This document shows positions 1 through 7,921 of a DNA stretch of 34,617 nt, piece by piece. The translations under genes and the position numbers were made by a program. This DNA is from Planctomycetota bacterium (GTDB taxonomy: Bacteria; Planctomycetota; MHYJ01; JACPRB01): positions 1 through 34,617 of the forward strand of contig DATLZA010000008.1 of assembly GCA_035574235.1 (NCBI GenBank), in the 5' to 3' direction. The notes beneath the pieces were generated by a model. That model was not told where the DNA came from and made no database searches. It worked only from the letters and a program-made list of their open reading frames with translations. Numbering within the stretch: position 1 is the first letter of the stretch; every line of letters starts with the position of its first letter.

Positions 1-212
1 CGCCCGCCCGCCGACAAAAACACCGCATCGATCCCGCGCCGCAAAAGCTCCCTCCGCGCCCCCGACGTGAGCTCCACCTGCCCCATCACCACCACCAGCC
101 CCAGCTCCGCAAACGCCACCCTCCGCGCTTCCCGACCTCCCACCGACAGAACCAGCGCGTCCCCCTGCACCGAAATCTCAGCGCCCTGCTCGCTCACCAC
201 CAGCGTCCGCAT
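1..212 (-). CDS. cas1: Cas1 integrase, N-terminal part (cut by left window edge)
   Basis: Only about 70 residues are present. They read as the beta-rich N-terminal domain of Cas1, the metal-dependent integrase that inserts new spacers. Visible landmarks are the opening MRTLVVSEQGAEI, the segment VVVMGQVELTSGARRELL, and RRGIDAVFLSAGG, which match the family pattern 'G-x-V-x-L-T ... L-x-x-x-G-I-x-V-x-F-L'. The start is the ATG at 212, because GGAGG sits at 219-223 with a 6-base spacer. It overlaps the end of the upstream primase-polymerase gene by 35 bases, so it belongs to the same operon. There is no reverse transcriptase or Cas6 fusion at this N-terminus. The catalytic C-terminal domain, and probably cas2 and the CRISPR array, lie beyond the left edge. 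Identification is from pattern only. Confidence 0.88.
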   Translation of the reverse strand, partial: MRTLVVSEQGAEISVQGDALVLSVGGREARRVAFAELGLVVVMGQVELTSGARRELLRRGIDAVFLSAGG

Positions 213-1992
213 CCGACGCCTCCGCCACCCACCGCAGCTCCTCCACCCCCCCCTCCCCGCACAGCTCGTACCGTCCCCCCGGACACGCCACCGACCGGCC
301 CGGCGCGCGGCGCAGCCGTTCCACCAGCGCCTCCTGCGTCCGCGCGACCTCCCGGCGCAGCTCCTCCTGACGACGCAGAAGCTCCGCGTAGCGCCGCGCC
401 AGCGACTCGTCGTCCGGCGCCTCCGCCCGCCCTTCCTTCAGGGCCTCCGCCTCCTTGAGCGTCAACAAATGCAGCGTCGGCGTCGGATACCGGTCCGGCG
501 CGAACTCGAACGTGCACGAACAGTCCACCCTCGAGGTCACATGACCGATCCGCTGCCGGATCTTCGGACATGACATGGGATTGCCCGCCAGAGGACTCTT
601 CATCCGCCGGTCCGCCGGAACGTTCGCGCAGCGCGCCAGAAGATAATTCACCGCCGCCACCCCCGCCGGCAGATGACCCAAGGTGTGAATGAGCACCAGC
701 TGCTCTTCGTAGGCCAGTGTGCGGTGCTCCATCGCGCGCCTCTTGAGCTCCGCCAGCACCGGACAGCGCCGCAGCACATGCCTGACCTCCCGCCGCGTCT
801 CGAAGTCCGCCTCCGTCCAGTCCGGCGGAACCTCGGGCGGCGGAGGACCCGCCGGAAGCGGCTCCTCCCGCGCCGCCGGGCGCGCCGCCGGCGCCGTCCC
901 CGGCCCCACCCTCCGCTTGAGGACTTCCAGAATCTCATACAGGCGTTCCCGCCCCAGCAAGCGCACCGAGCGCAGCGCGGCCCACGGATCCGAAAGCGGA
1001 CGCCCCGTCTCGTCCAGAAGAACCGACCGGCGCCCCGTCTTGCGATGCACGCCCAGGGGAAGCTTGATCAGGTTGCCCACTCCCGCCGCTCCGCCACCCC
1101 TCGAAGGCTGCCGCGGGAAGAACTCCAGATGCATCGTCGGCGGAATCCGCACCGAAAGAAACGCCAGAAGCGCCTCCCCCAGACGCCAGATCACCTCGGC
1201 AGCCTCGGGCTGCTCGAGAAACACCCAGTAGTGCCTCCCTTTGTACCCCGAATCCTCGAAAAGCGGCTCGAATCCGATGTCCTTCAAATCCGCCAGAAGA
1301 CCCACCCCCCGTCCCTGCAGGTCTTCGCGCAGCTTCCGCGCGGCCGCCGGGTCCGCCCGTGCCGCTTCGAGCGCCGACTTGTTGAGATCCAGATCCACCG
1401 CAAAAAATCGAACCGTGTCGTCCACGCGAATGGGATAAACCCCCACCGTCACGTTTCCCAGAAGGTGATTGCGGATGACCGACGGGGTCAGAGGATCGCG
1501 CACCGGCGAATATCCCACCCTTCCGCGCTCGTCGCACCACTGCCGGGCCCAGACATCTTCGCGGCCCCGGAAAAGCGTCAGGAACCGCACCGCTTCGGCG
1601 TCCTCGACCGTCCGTGGACCCTCCGCCTCCCGCGGTGGCGTCACCGGATCGGCTTCCGCCCGGAGAAGGGTCTCGAGCTCCCCCACGCGCGGATCCGCCG
1701 GTCCGCCCGAAGCCCGCAGGCGCGTCAGCAACCGCGCCGCCGCTTCGTGCCGTCCCCGTTCGACATACCGCTCCGCCAACTCCAGAAGAAGATCCGCTCG
1801 CTCAGGCTCGTCCCGCACCGCCCGTTCCAGCTCCCGGAGGGCCAGATCGTGCGCCCCCAGCGATTCCGCCAGCCGGGCCCACCGATCATGTCCGCCCCGC
1901 TCCGCCGCGCGCTGCGCCAGAAGCTCTCCCAGTCTCCGCCGCGCCTCGGCCGGGTCCGCGGGCCGCGTGCGCTCGAAGTCCTCCGGCGTCAT
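178..1992 (-). CDS. CRISPR-associated AEP primase-polymerase (CAPP-like) with N-terminal TPR and C-terminal PriL-like Cys domain
   Basis: This 604-residue protein has three parts. Residues 10-110 form TPR-like helical pairs. Residues about 130-350 are an archaeo-eukaryotic primase (AEP) core: motif I FFAVDLD (D200, D202), motif II SGYKGRHYWVF (H254) and motif III NLIKLPLGVH (307-316), in the form seen in TOTE/CAPP primases. Residues 400-500 carry C410, C455, C475, C491 and C493, spaced like the Fe-S domain of PriL. CAPP enzymes are known from type III loci, where they make or extend nucleic acid and are linked to adaptation with Cas1. Here the start overlaps the CARF-HEPN gene by ATGA and the end overlaps cas1, which fits such a role. 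A reverse transcriptase is ruled out, since there is no YxDD. The family call is firm and the role is inferred. Confidence 0.87.
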   Translation of the reverse strand: MTPEDFERTRPADPAEARRRLGELLAQRAAERGGHDRWARLAESLGAHDLALRELERAVRDEPERADLLLELAERYVERGRHEAAARLLTRLRASGGPADPRVGELETLLRAEADPVTPPREAEGPRTVEDAEAVRFLTLFRGREDVWARQWCDERGRVGYSPVRDPLTPSVIRNHLLGNVTVGVYPIRVDDTVRFFAVDLDLNKSALEAARADPAAARKLREDLQGRGVGLLADLKDIGFEPLFEDSGYKGRHYWVFLEQPEAAEVIWRLGEALLAFLSVRIPPTMHLEFFPRQPSRGGGAAGVGNLIKLPLGVHRKTGRRSVLLDETGRPLSDPWAALRSVRLLGRERLYEILEVLKRRVGPGTAPAARPAAREEPLPAGPPPPEVPPDWTEADFETRREVRHVLRRCPVLAELKRRAMEHRTLAYEEQLVLIHTLGHLPAGVAAVNYLLARCANVPADRRMKSPLAGNPMSCPKIRQRIGHVTSRVDCSCTFEFAPDRYPTPTLHLLTLKEAEALKEGRAEAPDDESLARRYAELLRRQEELRREVARTQEALVERLRRAPGRSVACPGGRYELCGEGGVEELRWVAEASDADAGGERAGR

Positions 1993-3227
1993 GCCTCCAG
2001 CCTCGGGAAACGCAGCCGCTCCAGGTCCCCTTCCTCAAGTCCCGCAAGCCGGCGCAGCGACTCCGAAAGCTTCAGGTACGTCTCTTCGCCCACCGGCTGG
2101 AAACCGTGCGCCAGGATCGACTGATTCCGGGCCACGAGGACGGACTTTTTCGGATCGTGCAGACCCAGCTCCTGAAAGCGCCGACCGAGCTCGTCCCCCT
2201 GGGCCGCCAGAAACTGGTAGGCGTCCTGTAATGCCAGCTTCACGGAAGCTCCCGTCCGGCCCGCCCGCATCGATTCCGGCAGCGCCTCGAGCGGCACCTC
2301 GGAGGTCTTGAGACCATATTTTTCCTCAAGACGGATCTGGGCGGTCGCCTCGATCGCGCGGTAGCAGACGGCCACCGCCTCGTCCACCCGCCCCACCTCG
2401 AAGCGCCGCTTGGCGTTGGCCGCCAGATCCCGTACAAAATCCGACGACGGGCGCTCCCGGGAGGCGGCCAGCCGGCACACATGATCCAGGTGCTCTTCGA
2501 CCTTGCGGCGAACCTCGGCGGCGTTGTGCAGCACTTCGCCGACAAAAGCGGCTTCGCGGAGATACTCCTCCCAGCGCGGAACGGCGTCCGCCGGCCGGAA
2601 CGCATCCCAATGCGCGTACCCCTCCGCCAAAGCGGCCACGGCTCCCAGGAGTCTTTTGACCACCTGGCTGGCCGTTGTCTTCAGGCTGTCTCGAAGAAGC
2701 CGTCCGGCCGCCGCCACGTAGCCGCCGTTGAAAAGCGCCGCCGCGTCCTCGACGGCCTGGTAGCCGAACGCGTCCAGCGGATTGGGACGCGCGTAGAGCC
2801 GTTCGGAGCCCGTTTCGACCACTCCGAGGCCGTCCTTCGTGCGCCGATCGCCACCCACGTAGAGAAACTCGGCAGGCCATCGCCGGGCGGCCAGAAGGAG
2901 CGCCGCCGACATGACCTTGGTCCCTCCCGTGTAATCGGCCAGCACGCCGGCACGGTTGCTCACCCAGTCGGTCACCTTCGGCGTCAAAGCCCGCAGGTGA
3001 CGCACCGCATCGGTCAGGTCCTCAGGATCGGGAAGCAGAAGCAGTTCCCAGGAAACGCCCTTCCCGAGAGCGGGCAGGATCTTCTCCTCGACGACACGGC
3101 GGCTGCCCGGCGAGACGATGAAAACGACTCGATCCGGAGTTCGCTCCGTTAGAGCGTGCAGAATGGGCTCCGGAGAGGATCCGACCGTGGCGATGTAGAG
3201 GACAGGCGGCTTCGACTTCGCGGTCAT
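1989..3227 (-). CDS. CARF-HEPN CRISPR ancillary nuclease, TIGR02710 type (Csm6/Csx1-like)
   Basis: This 412-residue protein has an N-terminal CARF (Rossmann-like) domain: the first strand and loop YIATVGSSPEP at 11-21 and the ligand motif DYTGGTKVMSAAL at 98-110. These are the hallmarks of the TIGR02710 family (Pfam Cas_Cas02710). The helical C-terminal half holds RNQSILAH, giving R367-x6-H374, the R-x(4-6)-H signature of HEPN ribonucleases. In type III systems such proteins bind cyclic oligoadenylate made by Cas10 and then cut RNA, so a cOA-triggered RNase is expected here. The gene starts in an ATGA overlap with the preceding CARF gene and ends in one with the primase gene. Its own ribosome site is weak, so it probably depends on coupling. 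Which cOA ring it prefers cannot be read from sequence. Confidence 0.85.
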   Translation of the reverse strand: MTAKSKPPVLYIATVGSSPEPILHALTERTPDRVVFIVSPGSRRVVEEKILPALGKGVSWELLLLPDPEDLTDAVRHLRALTPKVTDWVSNRAGVLADYTGGTKVMSAALLLAARRWPAEFLYVGGDRRTKDGLGVVETGSERLYARPNPLDAFGYQAVEDAAALFNGGYVAAAGRLLRDSLKTTASQVVKRLLGAVAALAEGYAHWDAFRPADAVPRWEEYLREAAFVGEVLHNAAEVRRKVEEHLDHVCRLAASRERPSSDFVRDLAANAKRRFEVGRVDEAVAVCYRAIEATAQIRLEEKYGLKTSEVPLEALPESMRAGRTGASVKLALQDAYQFLAAQGDELGRRFQELGLHDPKKSVLVARNQSILAHGFQPVGEETYLKLSESLRRLAGLEEGDLERLRFPRLEA

Positions 3228-4288
3228 ATCCGGCGTACCTGAAACATTTTGAGATACTCTGCGACCAGGGCGGTCTGAGCCTCACCCTGCGCCGTCGTTT
3301 CAACCCGGAGGGGCAGAACTTCGCCGCTGCGCTCGTAGCGCACGAAGATGTGTCCTCGCTCGGCGTCGGCAAGGCGTACCCGGGCGCCCCGGCCCGCTTC
3401 CCCATCGAACCGCACATAGCGGACGCAGTCGATCGAGCAGAGCCAGCGCACAAAATTCTCCCAGCCGGCCGGTCTTTCATGCGCGACGCCGGAGAGCCCG
3501 TTTTTCTCGGCCGGCGAACGAGGATCGGCCTGGGGCCACACCACGCGGGGACGGCGAGGATGGAGCACAGCATGACAGAGGAGGCTTCCGGCCACGGTGA
3601 GGTAGGTGTTTCCGTCCTCGGCCGGGGCCGTCAGAAAACGTAGCTCGGGATTTCCCTTGAGCCATTCCTCGACTTTCTCCGTGGGCCGGGGCTCCTCGTC
3701 GATCCACTCGAAGAACTTGCGATTCCGAAGGACGATTTCCTCATTCCATTGAAGAGGCAGACGCGGAATCCGAACGAGCTCGTGGTGCCGCTCGTGGAGG
3801 TACACGACTTCCACGCCGGCCAAGGCTCCGAGGAGGGTAAGGAAAGCCGATTCCGGCTTATAGCCGCCGGTCGCCGCCAGAACGATCTGCGCCCCTTTGT
3901 CCTCCGATTCCCTGATTCTTCGAAGAAGAATGTCGATCATGCTTTTGAGACCTCGGGAGAACGCTTGCGGCTCCGCGGTGAGGCCGGTGATGATCTGAAC
4001 CTCGCCCCTGATCCCCAGGTTTTCGTAATGATGCTGGAGAGCCTGGGCGCAGAAGCATCCTTCGGGCGTTTCGGAGCAGAGAAAAAAGAGGGCATCATCG
4101 GTGCCGACTTCGAGCCGGTGGAGAGTATGGATCTCAGCGGACGCCGCTGCCGGATCCGCCCTGCGGAGCCAATGGATGACGTCGGCCTCCGGAGGCAAAT
4201 CCTGACCGTGTTTCCATCCGCCCCAGGGACGGTCATCGCGGTTGGTTAGAAGCGAAGTCCCTACGGTTACAAGAATGTGACGCGGCAC
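3224..4288 (-). CDS. CARF-domain CRISPR accessory protein, APE2256 type, with C-terminal RelE-like candidate effector
   Basis: The opening PRHILVTVGTSLLTN and the motif VLAATGGYKPESAFLTLLGAL (TGGYK at 140-144) identify a CARF domain of the APE2256 class (Pfam Cas_APE2256), which binds cyclic oligoadenylate. I place the start at a GTG (4288), because GGGAGG lies 7 bases upstream and the CARF strand begins at once; this gives 354 residues. Residues about 205-245 look like a winged-helix linker. Residues 255-354 include GHIFVRYERSGEVLPLRVETTAQGEAQT, which resembles RelE-type mRNA-interferase domains found on some CARF proteins; this last point is tentative. No HEPN R-x4-6-H and no PD-D/ExK is evident. 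It follows cmr6 by 13 bases and overlaps the next CARF gene (ATGA). A ring nuclease is the main alternative. Confidence 0.8.
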   Translation of the reverse strand: MPRHILVTVGTSLLTNRDDRPWGGWKHGQDLPPEADVIHWLRRADPAAASAEIHTLHRLEVGTDDALFFLCSETPEGCFCAQALQHHYENLGIRGEVQIITGLTAEPQAFSRGLKSMIDILLRRIRESEDKGAQIVLAATGGYKPESAFLTLLGALAGVEVVYLHERHHELVRIPRLPLQWNEEIVLRNRKFFEWIDEEPRPTEKVEEWLKGNPELRFLTAPAEDGNTYLTVAGSLLCHAVLHPRRPRVVWPQADPRSPAEKNGLSGVAHERPAGWENFVRWLCSIDCVRYVRFDGEAGRGARVRLADAERGHIFVRYERSGEVLPLRVETTAQGEAQTALVAEYLKMFQVRRI

Positions 4289-4301
4289 GGCTTTTCCTCC
4301 C

Positions 4302-5495
4302 TTAGGACGTTCCCTTCTTTCCCGCTGCCGGGGCGGAAGGGCCCGGCGGGACCCACCGAAAGTTGATATTCCCTCCTTCCTGGCTCGATACCGAGTCGAC
4401 CAGAACGAAAACGCGCTGTCCGGCAGTCCAGTCCCCCGGCGCATCCTTCGAATTGACGATGAAGCCGATGCGGCCGCTCGCCAGGTGACATACCTTCCAG
4501 GTCCCCTTCTTGGGATTCTTCTCACGCAGTTCGACCTCGACTCGATCGCCCCTTTTGAGGGACGGCGCCGGAAGGGAAGGGGCGGACTCACGGCGCGGCG
4601 CGGCAGCTGCAGTTTCCGCCGTTCCGATTTGAAACACTCCGTAGCCGGCCGTTTTCTTGGCGCCCAGACCTCGATCTTTGAGCGCTTCCCCGAGCGCCGA
4701 CCTCAGCCGTGCGCCCAGGGATTCCGCCGGCTCCAGGTCGGACCCGCGGGCCGGAAGAACCGCGGCGCGAAACCTCCACTCCACTCTCGCCGGTACGGAA
4801 AGAAAGGGAACGGGATTCGGCCCTTGGTCATCGGTGGACCATCTCTTTCCCTCGGGGTAGTACTCCTTGTAGTGGGGCGTCAGGTAGTCGACCTCGAGCC
4901 GGCAGGTCAGAGGAAAAGCGTCGAAGAAGATCACTCGGCCGGCCTTCTCCTGCGTCCCGAAAAGCGTTTCGGCCAACTTCTTGTCCTGAGGATGAACAAC
5001 CGCCCGGACCGCCCCCTTGATTCCGCTTCCCGGAAGGTACGGAACCCCGTAGAGGGGGTGGAACATGAACCCCGTTTCGAGCGCATGCGGCTCCCCCAGG
5101 CGCGAAACCAGCCGGGAGGTCAGAACCGCCGATTCCGAGACCACCGCGGCGCCGAGCGACCTGAGGGATTCAAGCGCCGCATCAAGGCGCCGGTGGATCT
5201 CGCGCAGAAGCGACTGGTCGGCAGCTCCGCTTTGCTCGGCCATCTGCCTCAAGAGATTGCCTTTGCTGTTTTTCAGGGTTCTGTCCGGCGGCCGCAGAGG
5301 CATCCAGCGCTGAAAAAGAAGCCCCAGGTTGGCCGGCGGACCGGCGCGCCGAACGACCTCCTCCGCCCACCTTTCCACCGGCAGCTGCTGAACCCGGAGG
5401 GCATCCGCGGCGTCCCGGGGGACGCAGAGGGCAAGCAACACCGGCGTCTCTTTCGGACGCTCTCTTGGGGCGGGGTCGAAGGATCCATTTCTCAC
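4302..5495 (-). CDS. cmr6: Cmr6 (Cas7-like backbone subunit) with a C-terminal OB-fold-like extension
   Basis: Cmr6 caps the end of the type III-B crRNA-bound filament. The RAMP signature LPGSGIKGAVRAVV is at 154-167 and the late glycine motif GLGAKKTAGYGVF at 276-288. At 397 residues it is longer than usual. Residues about 289-312 are an Ala/Pro-rich linker, and 312-382 form a small beta-rich domain with alternating hydrophobics (GDRVEVELREK, GRIGFIVN, GQRVFVLVDSV) that resembles an S1/TRAM/OB RNA-binding fold. The catalytic core looks intact, so this is an added module and not a frameshift. The gene starts in an ATGA overlap with cmr5 and is followed after 13 bases by a CARF gene with its own ribosome site. 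The Cmr6 call is firm; the OB call is an inference. Confidence 0.9.
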   Translation of the reverse strand: MRNGSFDPAPRERPKETPVLLALCVPRDAADALRVQQLPVERWAEEVVRRAGPPANLGLLFQRWMPLRPPDRTLKNSKGNLLRQMAEQSGAADQSLLREIHRRLDAALESLRSLGAAVVSESAVLTSRLVSRLGEPHALETGFMFHPLYGVPYLPGSGIKGAVRAVVHPQDKKLAETLFGTQEKAGRVIFFDAFPLTCRLEVDYLTPHYKEYYPEGKRWSTDDQGPNPVPFLSVPARVEWRFRAAVLPARGSDLEPAESLGARLRSALGEALKDRGLGAKKTAGYGVFQIGTAETAAAAPRRESAPSLPAPSLKRGDRVEVELREKNPKKGTWKVCHLASGRIGFIVNSKDAPGDWTAGQRVFVLVDSVSSQEGGNINFRWVPPGPSAPAAGKKGTS

Positions 5496-5896
5496 GGGGC
5501 CCCTCCTTTCCCCCGCGCCTCCCCGCCCTCCTTCACCCTGGCCCGCACCGCGCGCTTGAGCCAGGCCGCATAGGCCAGCGCCTCCTGGGTGGCCGCGCGA
5601 TAGATGAAGGAATCCTCGTCCGCCAGCCGTCCGAGAAGGTCATCATTTTTCGACTTCCAGCCGATCTGATCGGCACACCCCTGATGGAGCCACTCCTGCA
5701 AGACCTTGTAGGTCCACGTGTGAGGGTCGTCGCTTTTGGCCCTGAGAAACGCAAGCGTCGGCCCCAGCCCCGAGGCCATGATCATGCTGGGGAGCGACTC
5801 GACGGTGCTTTTATGTTCCTTCGTCAGGGGCGTCGTCGCCACCTTTCCAAGGACATGCTGAGCCCGACGCTGATCCATCGTCTTCTCGCCGCTCAT
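5492..5896 (-). CDS. cmr5: Cmr5 (Cas11, small subunit)
   Basis: This is the small helical subunit of the Cmr complex that lines the filament and helps hold target RNA. The 134 residues match the family pattern: MDQRRAQHVLGKV at the start, KSTVESLPSMIMASGLGPTLAFLRAK in the centre, and a helical end rich in Ala and Leu. The start is the ATG at 5896, six residues before the Met of MDQRR, because GGAGG stands 6 bases upstream and the ATG overlaps the cmr4 stop as ATGA. It is next to cmr4 and cmr6, as in most III-B operons. Longer starts would run into cmr4 and add sequence with no family resemblance. Nothing is missing for a protein of this family. Confidence 0.92.
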   Translation of the reverse strand: MSGEKTMDQRRAQHVLGKVATTPLTKEHKSTVESLPSMIMASGLGPTLAFLRAKSDDPHTWTYKVLQEWLHQGCADQIGWKSKNDDLLGRLADEDSFIYRAATQEALAYAAWLKRAVRARVKEGGEARGKGGAP

Positions 5897-6807
5897 CGGG
5901 CGCCTCCTTTCTCCATGAACTTCAGCCGCACGATTCCGCGTCCCGTCGTGGCGTCCGCCCCCGTCTGCATCCGCGCCCCGTCCAGGTCGGTCCTCAGTTT
6001 GTTGAGAATCGCGGCGGCATCCCCCAGACCGTTCGTCTTGCCCCTTCCCCCGAAGGGGTCCGCCGCCGCCAGCGGCACATAGAAGAGCGAATCGCAGGGG
6101 ACGAACTCGGCCTGAAAGAGAGCGCCGTCGGCAACCGTACCTTTCGTGTCGTCGATCCTCGTATGTGCCTCGACGACGGTCGAGGTCCGGACGAAGTACT
6201 GGAAGTCCGTTTCCGGAAGGAGCACGAGGTGGCTCGTGATCCGTTCCGCCCAGTACCCCTCGGCGACGGCGTTCTTCCGAAGCCACTCGGCCACGGCGTC
6301 CAGGGCGGAATCGGGTTTCGCCGCGAAGCGGCTTTCTTCCAGAATCACGGCCGCCGGGGAGCTCTCGAGCACCAGGCTGCTTTTCGTGGTGACCCGGGCT
6401 CCGCTTTTCTCCGGCTCCGTCAGCTTCCAGTCCCGGACCTCGGCGTCCCTCGCCAGCCGCTCCAGGGCCGGCCGGCTTGTGGCGTACGCGAACGTTCCGC
6501 GCAGGCTCCGGATGGGGAACAGGATCAGCTTCGCGTCCCCGAACGCCACGGCGCCGGCGAATTTATCCGCCTCCGCTCCCGTCTCGGGTCCGAAGATCGT
6601 TTCCAGGTGCGCTCGGCGGTCCCTGTCCGATTCCTTCCGATAGAGAAGGTCGCGCACACTTCCTTTGATGCCGGCCCCCTGGCCCATGGGGTAACCGGTA
6701 TGGCGCTCCCTCTGAATGGGCAGATCGATCGCGCCGATGCTGGACCCCGTTCCCCAGTGCACCGGCGTTTCCGCATAAAGAAAAAGCAGCGCCTCACGCT
6801 TGAACAT
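5893..6807 (-). CDS. cmr4: Cmr4 (Cas7 backbone subunit, target-RNA nuclease)
   Basis: Cmr4 is the repeated backbone protein that cuts target RNA every six bases. From the ATG at 6807 (304 residues) the N-terminus carries HWGTGSSIGAIDLPIQRERH, in which D28 matches the catalytic aspartate of known Cmr4 proteins, followed by the RAMP loop GQGAGIKGSVRDLL. The C-terminal glycine motif ADATTGRGIVRLKF is also present. The start is chosen because GGAGG lies 8 bases upstream and the family begins right before the first beta strand; an ATG 30 bases earlier is less likely. It overlaps the end of cmr3 by 14 bases and the start of cmr5 by ATGA. With D28 kept, target RNA cleavage should be active. Confidence 0.94.
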   Translation of the reverse strand: MFKREALLFLYAETPVHWGTGSSIGAIDLPIQRERHTGYPMGQGAGIKGSVRDLLYRKESDRDRRAHLETIFGPETGAEADKFAGAVAFGDAKLILFPIRSLRGTFAYATSRPALERLARDAEVRDWKLTEPEKSGARVTTKSSLVLESSPAAVILEESRFAAKPDSALDAVAEWLRKNAVAEGYWAERITSHLVLLPETDFQYFVRTSTVVEAHTRIDDTKGTVADGALFQAEFVPCDSLFYVPLAAADPFGGRGKTNGLGDAAAILNKLRTDLDGARMQTGADATTGRGIVRLKFMEKGGAR

Positions 6808-7921
6808 AATCCCAACCTCCGACCAACACGATTCCAAATCCTTCCTGAGCTCCGACGTCCGAAACCGATCGGGCGTGGTACTTCTGAACGGGATCGCCCC
6901 GCTCCAGCTCGAAGTAGTACACCGCTCCAGCGGGAACCGCGAGACGCAGGGGTTTGGCGCTCCTGGCCGCGATATCCCAGCCGGACACAGGGACCATCGT
7001 CGGCAAACGCACGCCGACGAGCCGGGCGCGCACGTCCCCGTCGTCCAGAACCCAGCCGTTTTCTCTCTTGCAGATCCGGGAAGGCTTCCACCCTGCTGTC
7101 TGCCCCTCCATGAAGATGGCCGGCGTCACGAACGTCCAGGCGAACCGGCCCTCCCGCATGAAGCCGGCGGGCCAGCGACCTGCCGTGGATTTCTCCCACC
7201 GTGCCATGCGCCCCTCTCCGCCGAGGCGAAGAATCCCCTTATCCCGAAGAGGCGCGACACCCTCGCCTTCGACCGCCACCGCAAGACGAACCCGCTTTTC
7301 CTCGTTCAGGCGGACCATCCGGAGCGAATAGAGCATTCCCTCTCTTACGGTGCGCGTGCCGCCGAGAGCGATTCCAAAGCGCCTTTCGGTTCCCCAGAGC
7401 GCCTCCGCACAGACCGGCTCCCCCGGAATCCCGCCGGAAAGCCAGGCCTCCATGTCCCGTGCGGTCAGATAGACCGGCCCTTCGAGCTTCTCCCCCGTTC
7501 CCCGGCCCGCCTCGATTTTCCAAAGCGAGCGGAGCCCCTCCCTGGCCAGCGACGAAGAGAACGGAAGCCGATCCCGGCCCAGCGGAGCCCACCGCCAGAC
7601 CCTCTCCTGCGAAAATTCGAGATCCGCAGGCGCCGGGAAAAGAAGATCGTTCCCGCGTCGCAGGAACGGCCCTTTGAAGCTCACGCGGAAAGCCGCCTCT
7701 CCCGGCCGGCCCCACACCTCGGCGGCCGGCCCTTCCAGCCGCCTGGCGGAGAAGTCCGCTCCGTACGAGGCCATCGCGGCCGTCCGGAGCGCCCCCGCCG
7801 TCACCGACGGCAGCGGCGGGAAGATTCCCTCCGCGTAATTTTCGCTCCCGGCTCCGAAAGGACGGGCGTCGCGGAAGAAAAGCACATCCACCGGCTCCAG
7901 ATCCACCCATCGTTCGCTCAT
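6794..7921 (-). CDS. cmr3: Cmr3 (Cas5-like subunit)
   Basis: Cmr3 is the Cas5-type subunit that grips the 5' handle of the crRNA and contacts Cas10. The 375 residues begin with the family's typical WVDLEPVDVLFFRDARPF, then GIFPPLPSVTAGALRTA, and end with GFGIVLVGGWDYVQA, the late glycine-rich segment of the group. Length is normal. The start codon overlaps the cas10 stop as ATGA, so its translation is probably tied to that of Cas10, which suits two proteins that form a 1:1 head. No catalytic role is expected. Confidence 0.92.
   Translation of the reverse strand: MSERWVDLEPVDVLFFRDARPFGAGSENYAEGIFPPLPSVTAGALRTAAMASYGADFSARRLEGPAAEVWGRPGEAAFRVSFKGPFLRRGNDLLFPAPADLEFSQERVWRWAPLGRDRLPFSSSLAREGLRSLWKIEAGRGTGEKLEGPVYLTARDMEAWLSGGIPGEPVCAEALWGTERRFGIALGGTRTVREGMLYSLRMVRLNEEKRVRLAVAVEGEGVAPLRDKGILRLGGEGRMARWEKSTAGRWPAGFMREGRFAWTFVTPAIFMEGQTAGWKPSRICKRENGWVLDDGDVRARLVGVRLPTMVPVSGWDIAARSAKPLRLAVPAGAVYYFELERGDPVQKYHARSVSDVGAQEGFGIVLVGGWDYVQA

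Noticed and set aside
673-2124. 483-codon plus-strand ORF opposite the primase-polymerase gene
   Set aside because: It is antisense to a protein with clear AEP motifs, and its translation is Arg/Pro-rich and low in complexity. High GC makes such shadow frames common here.
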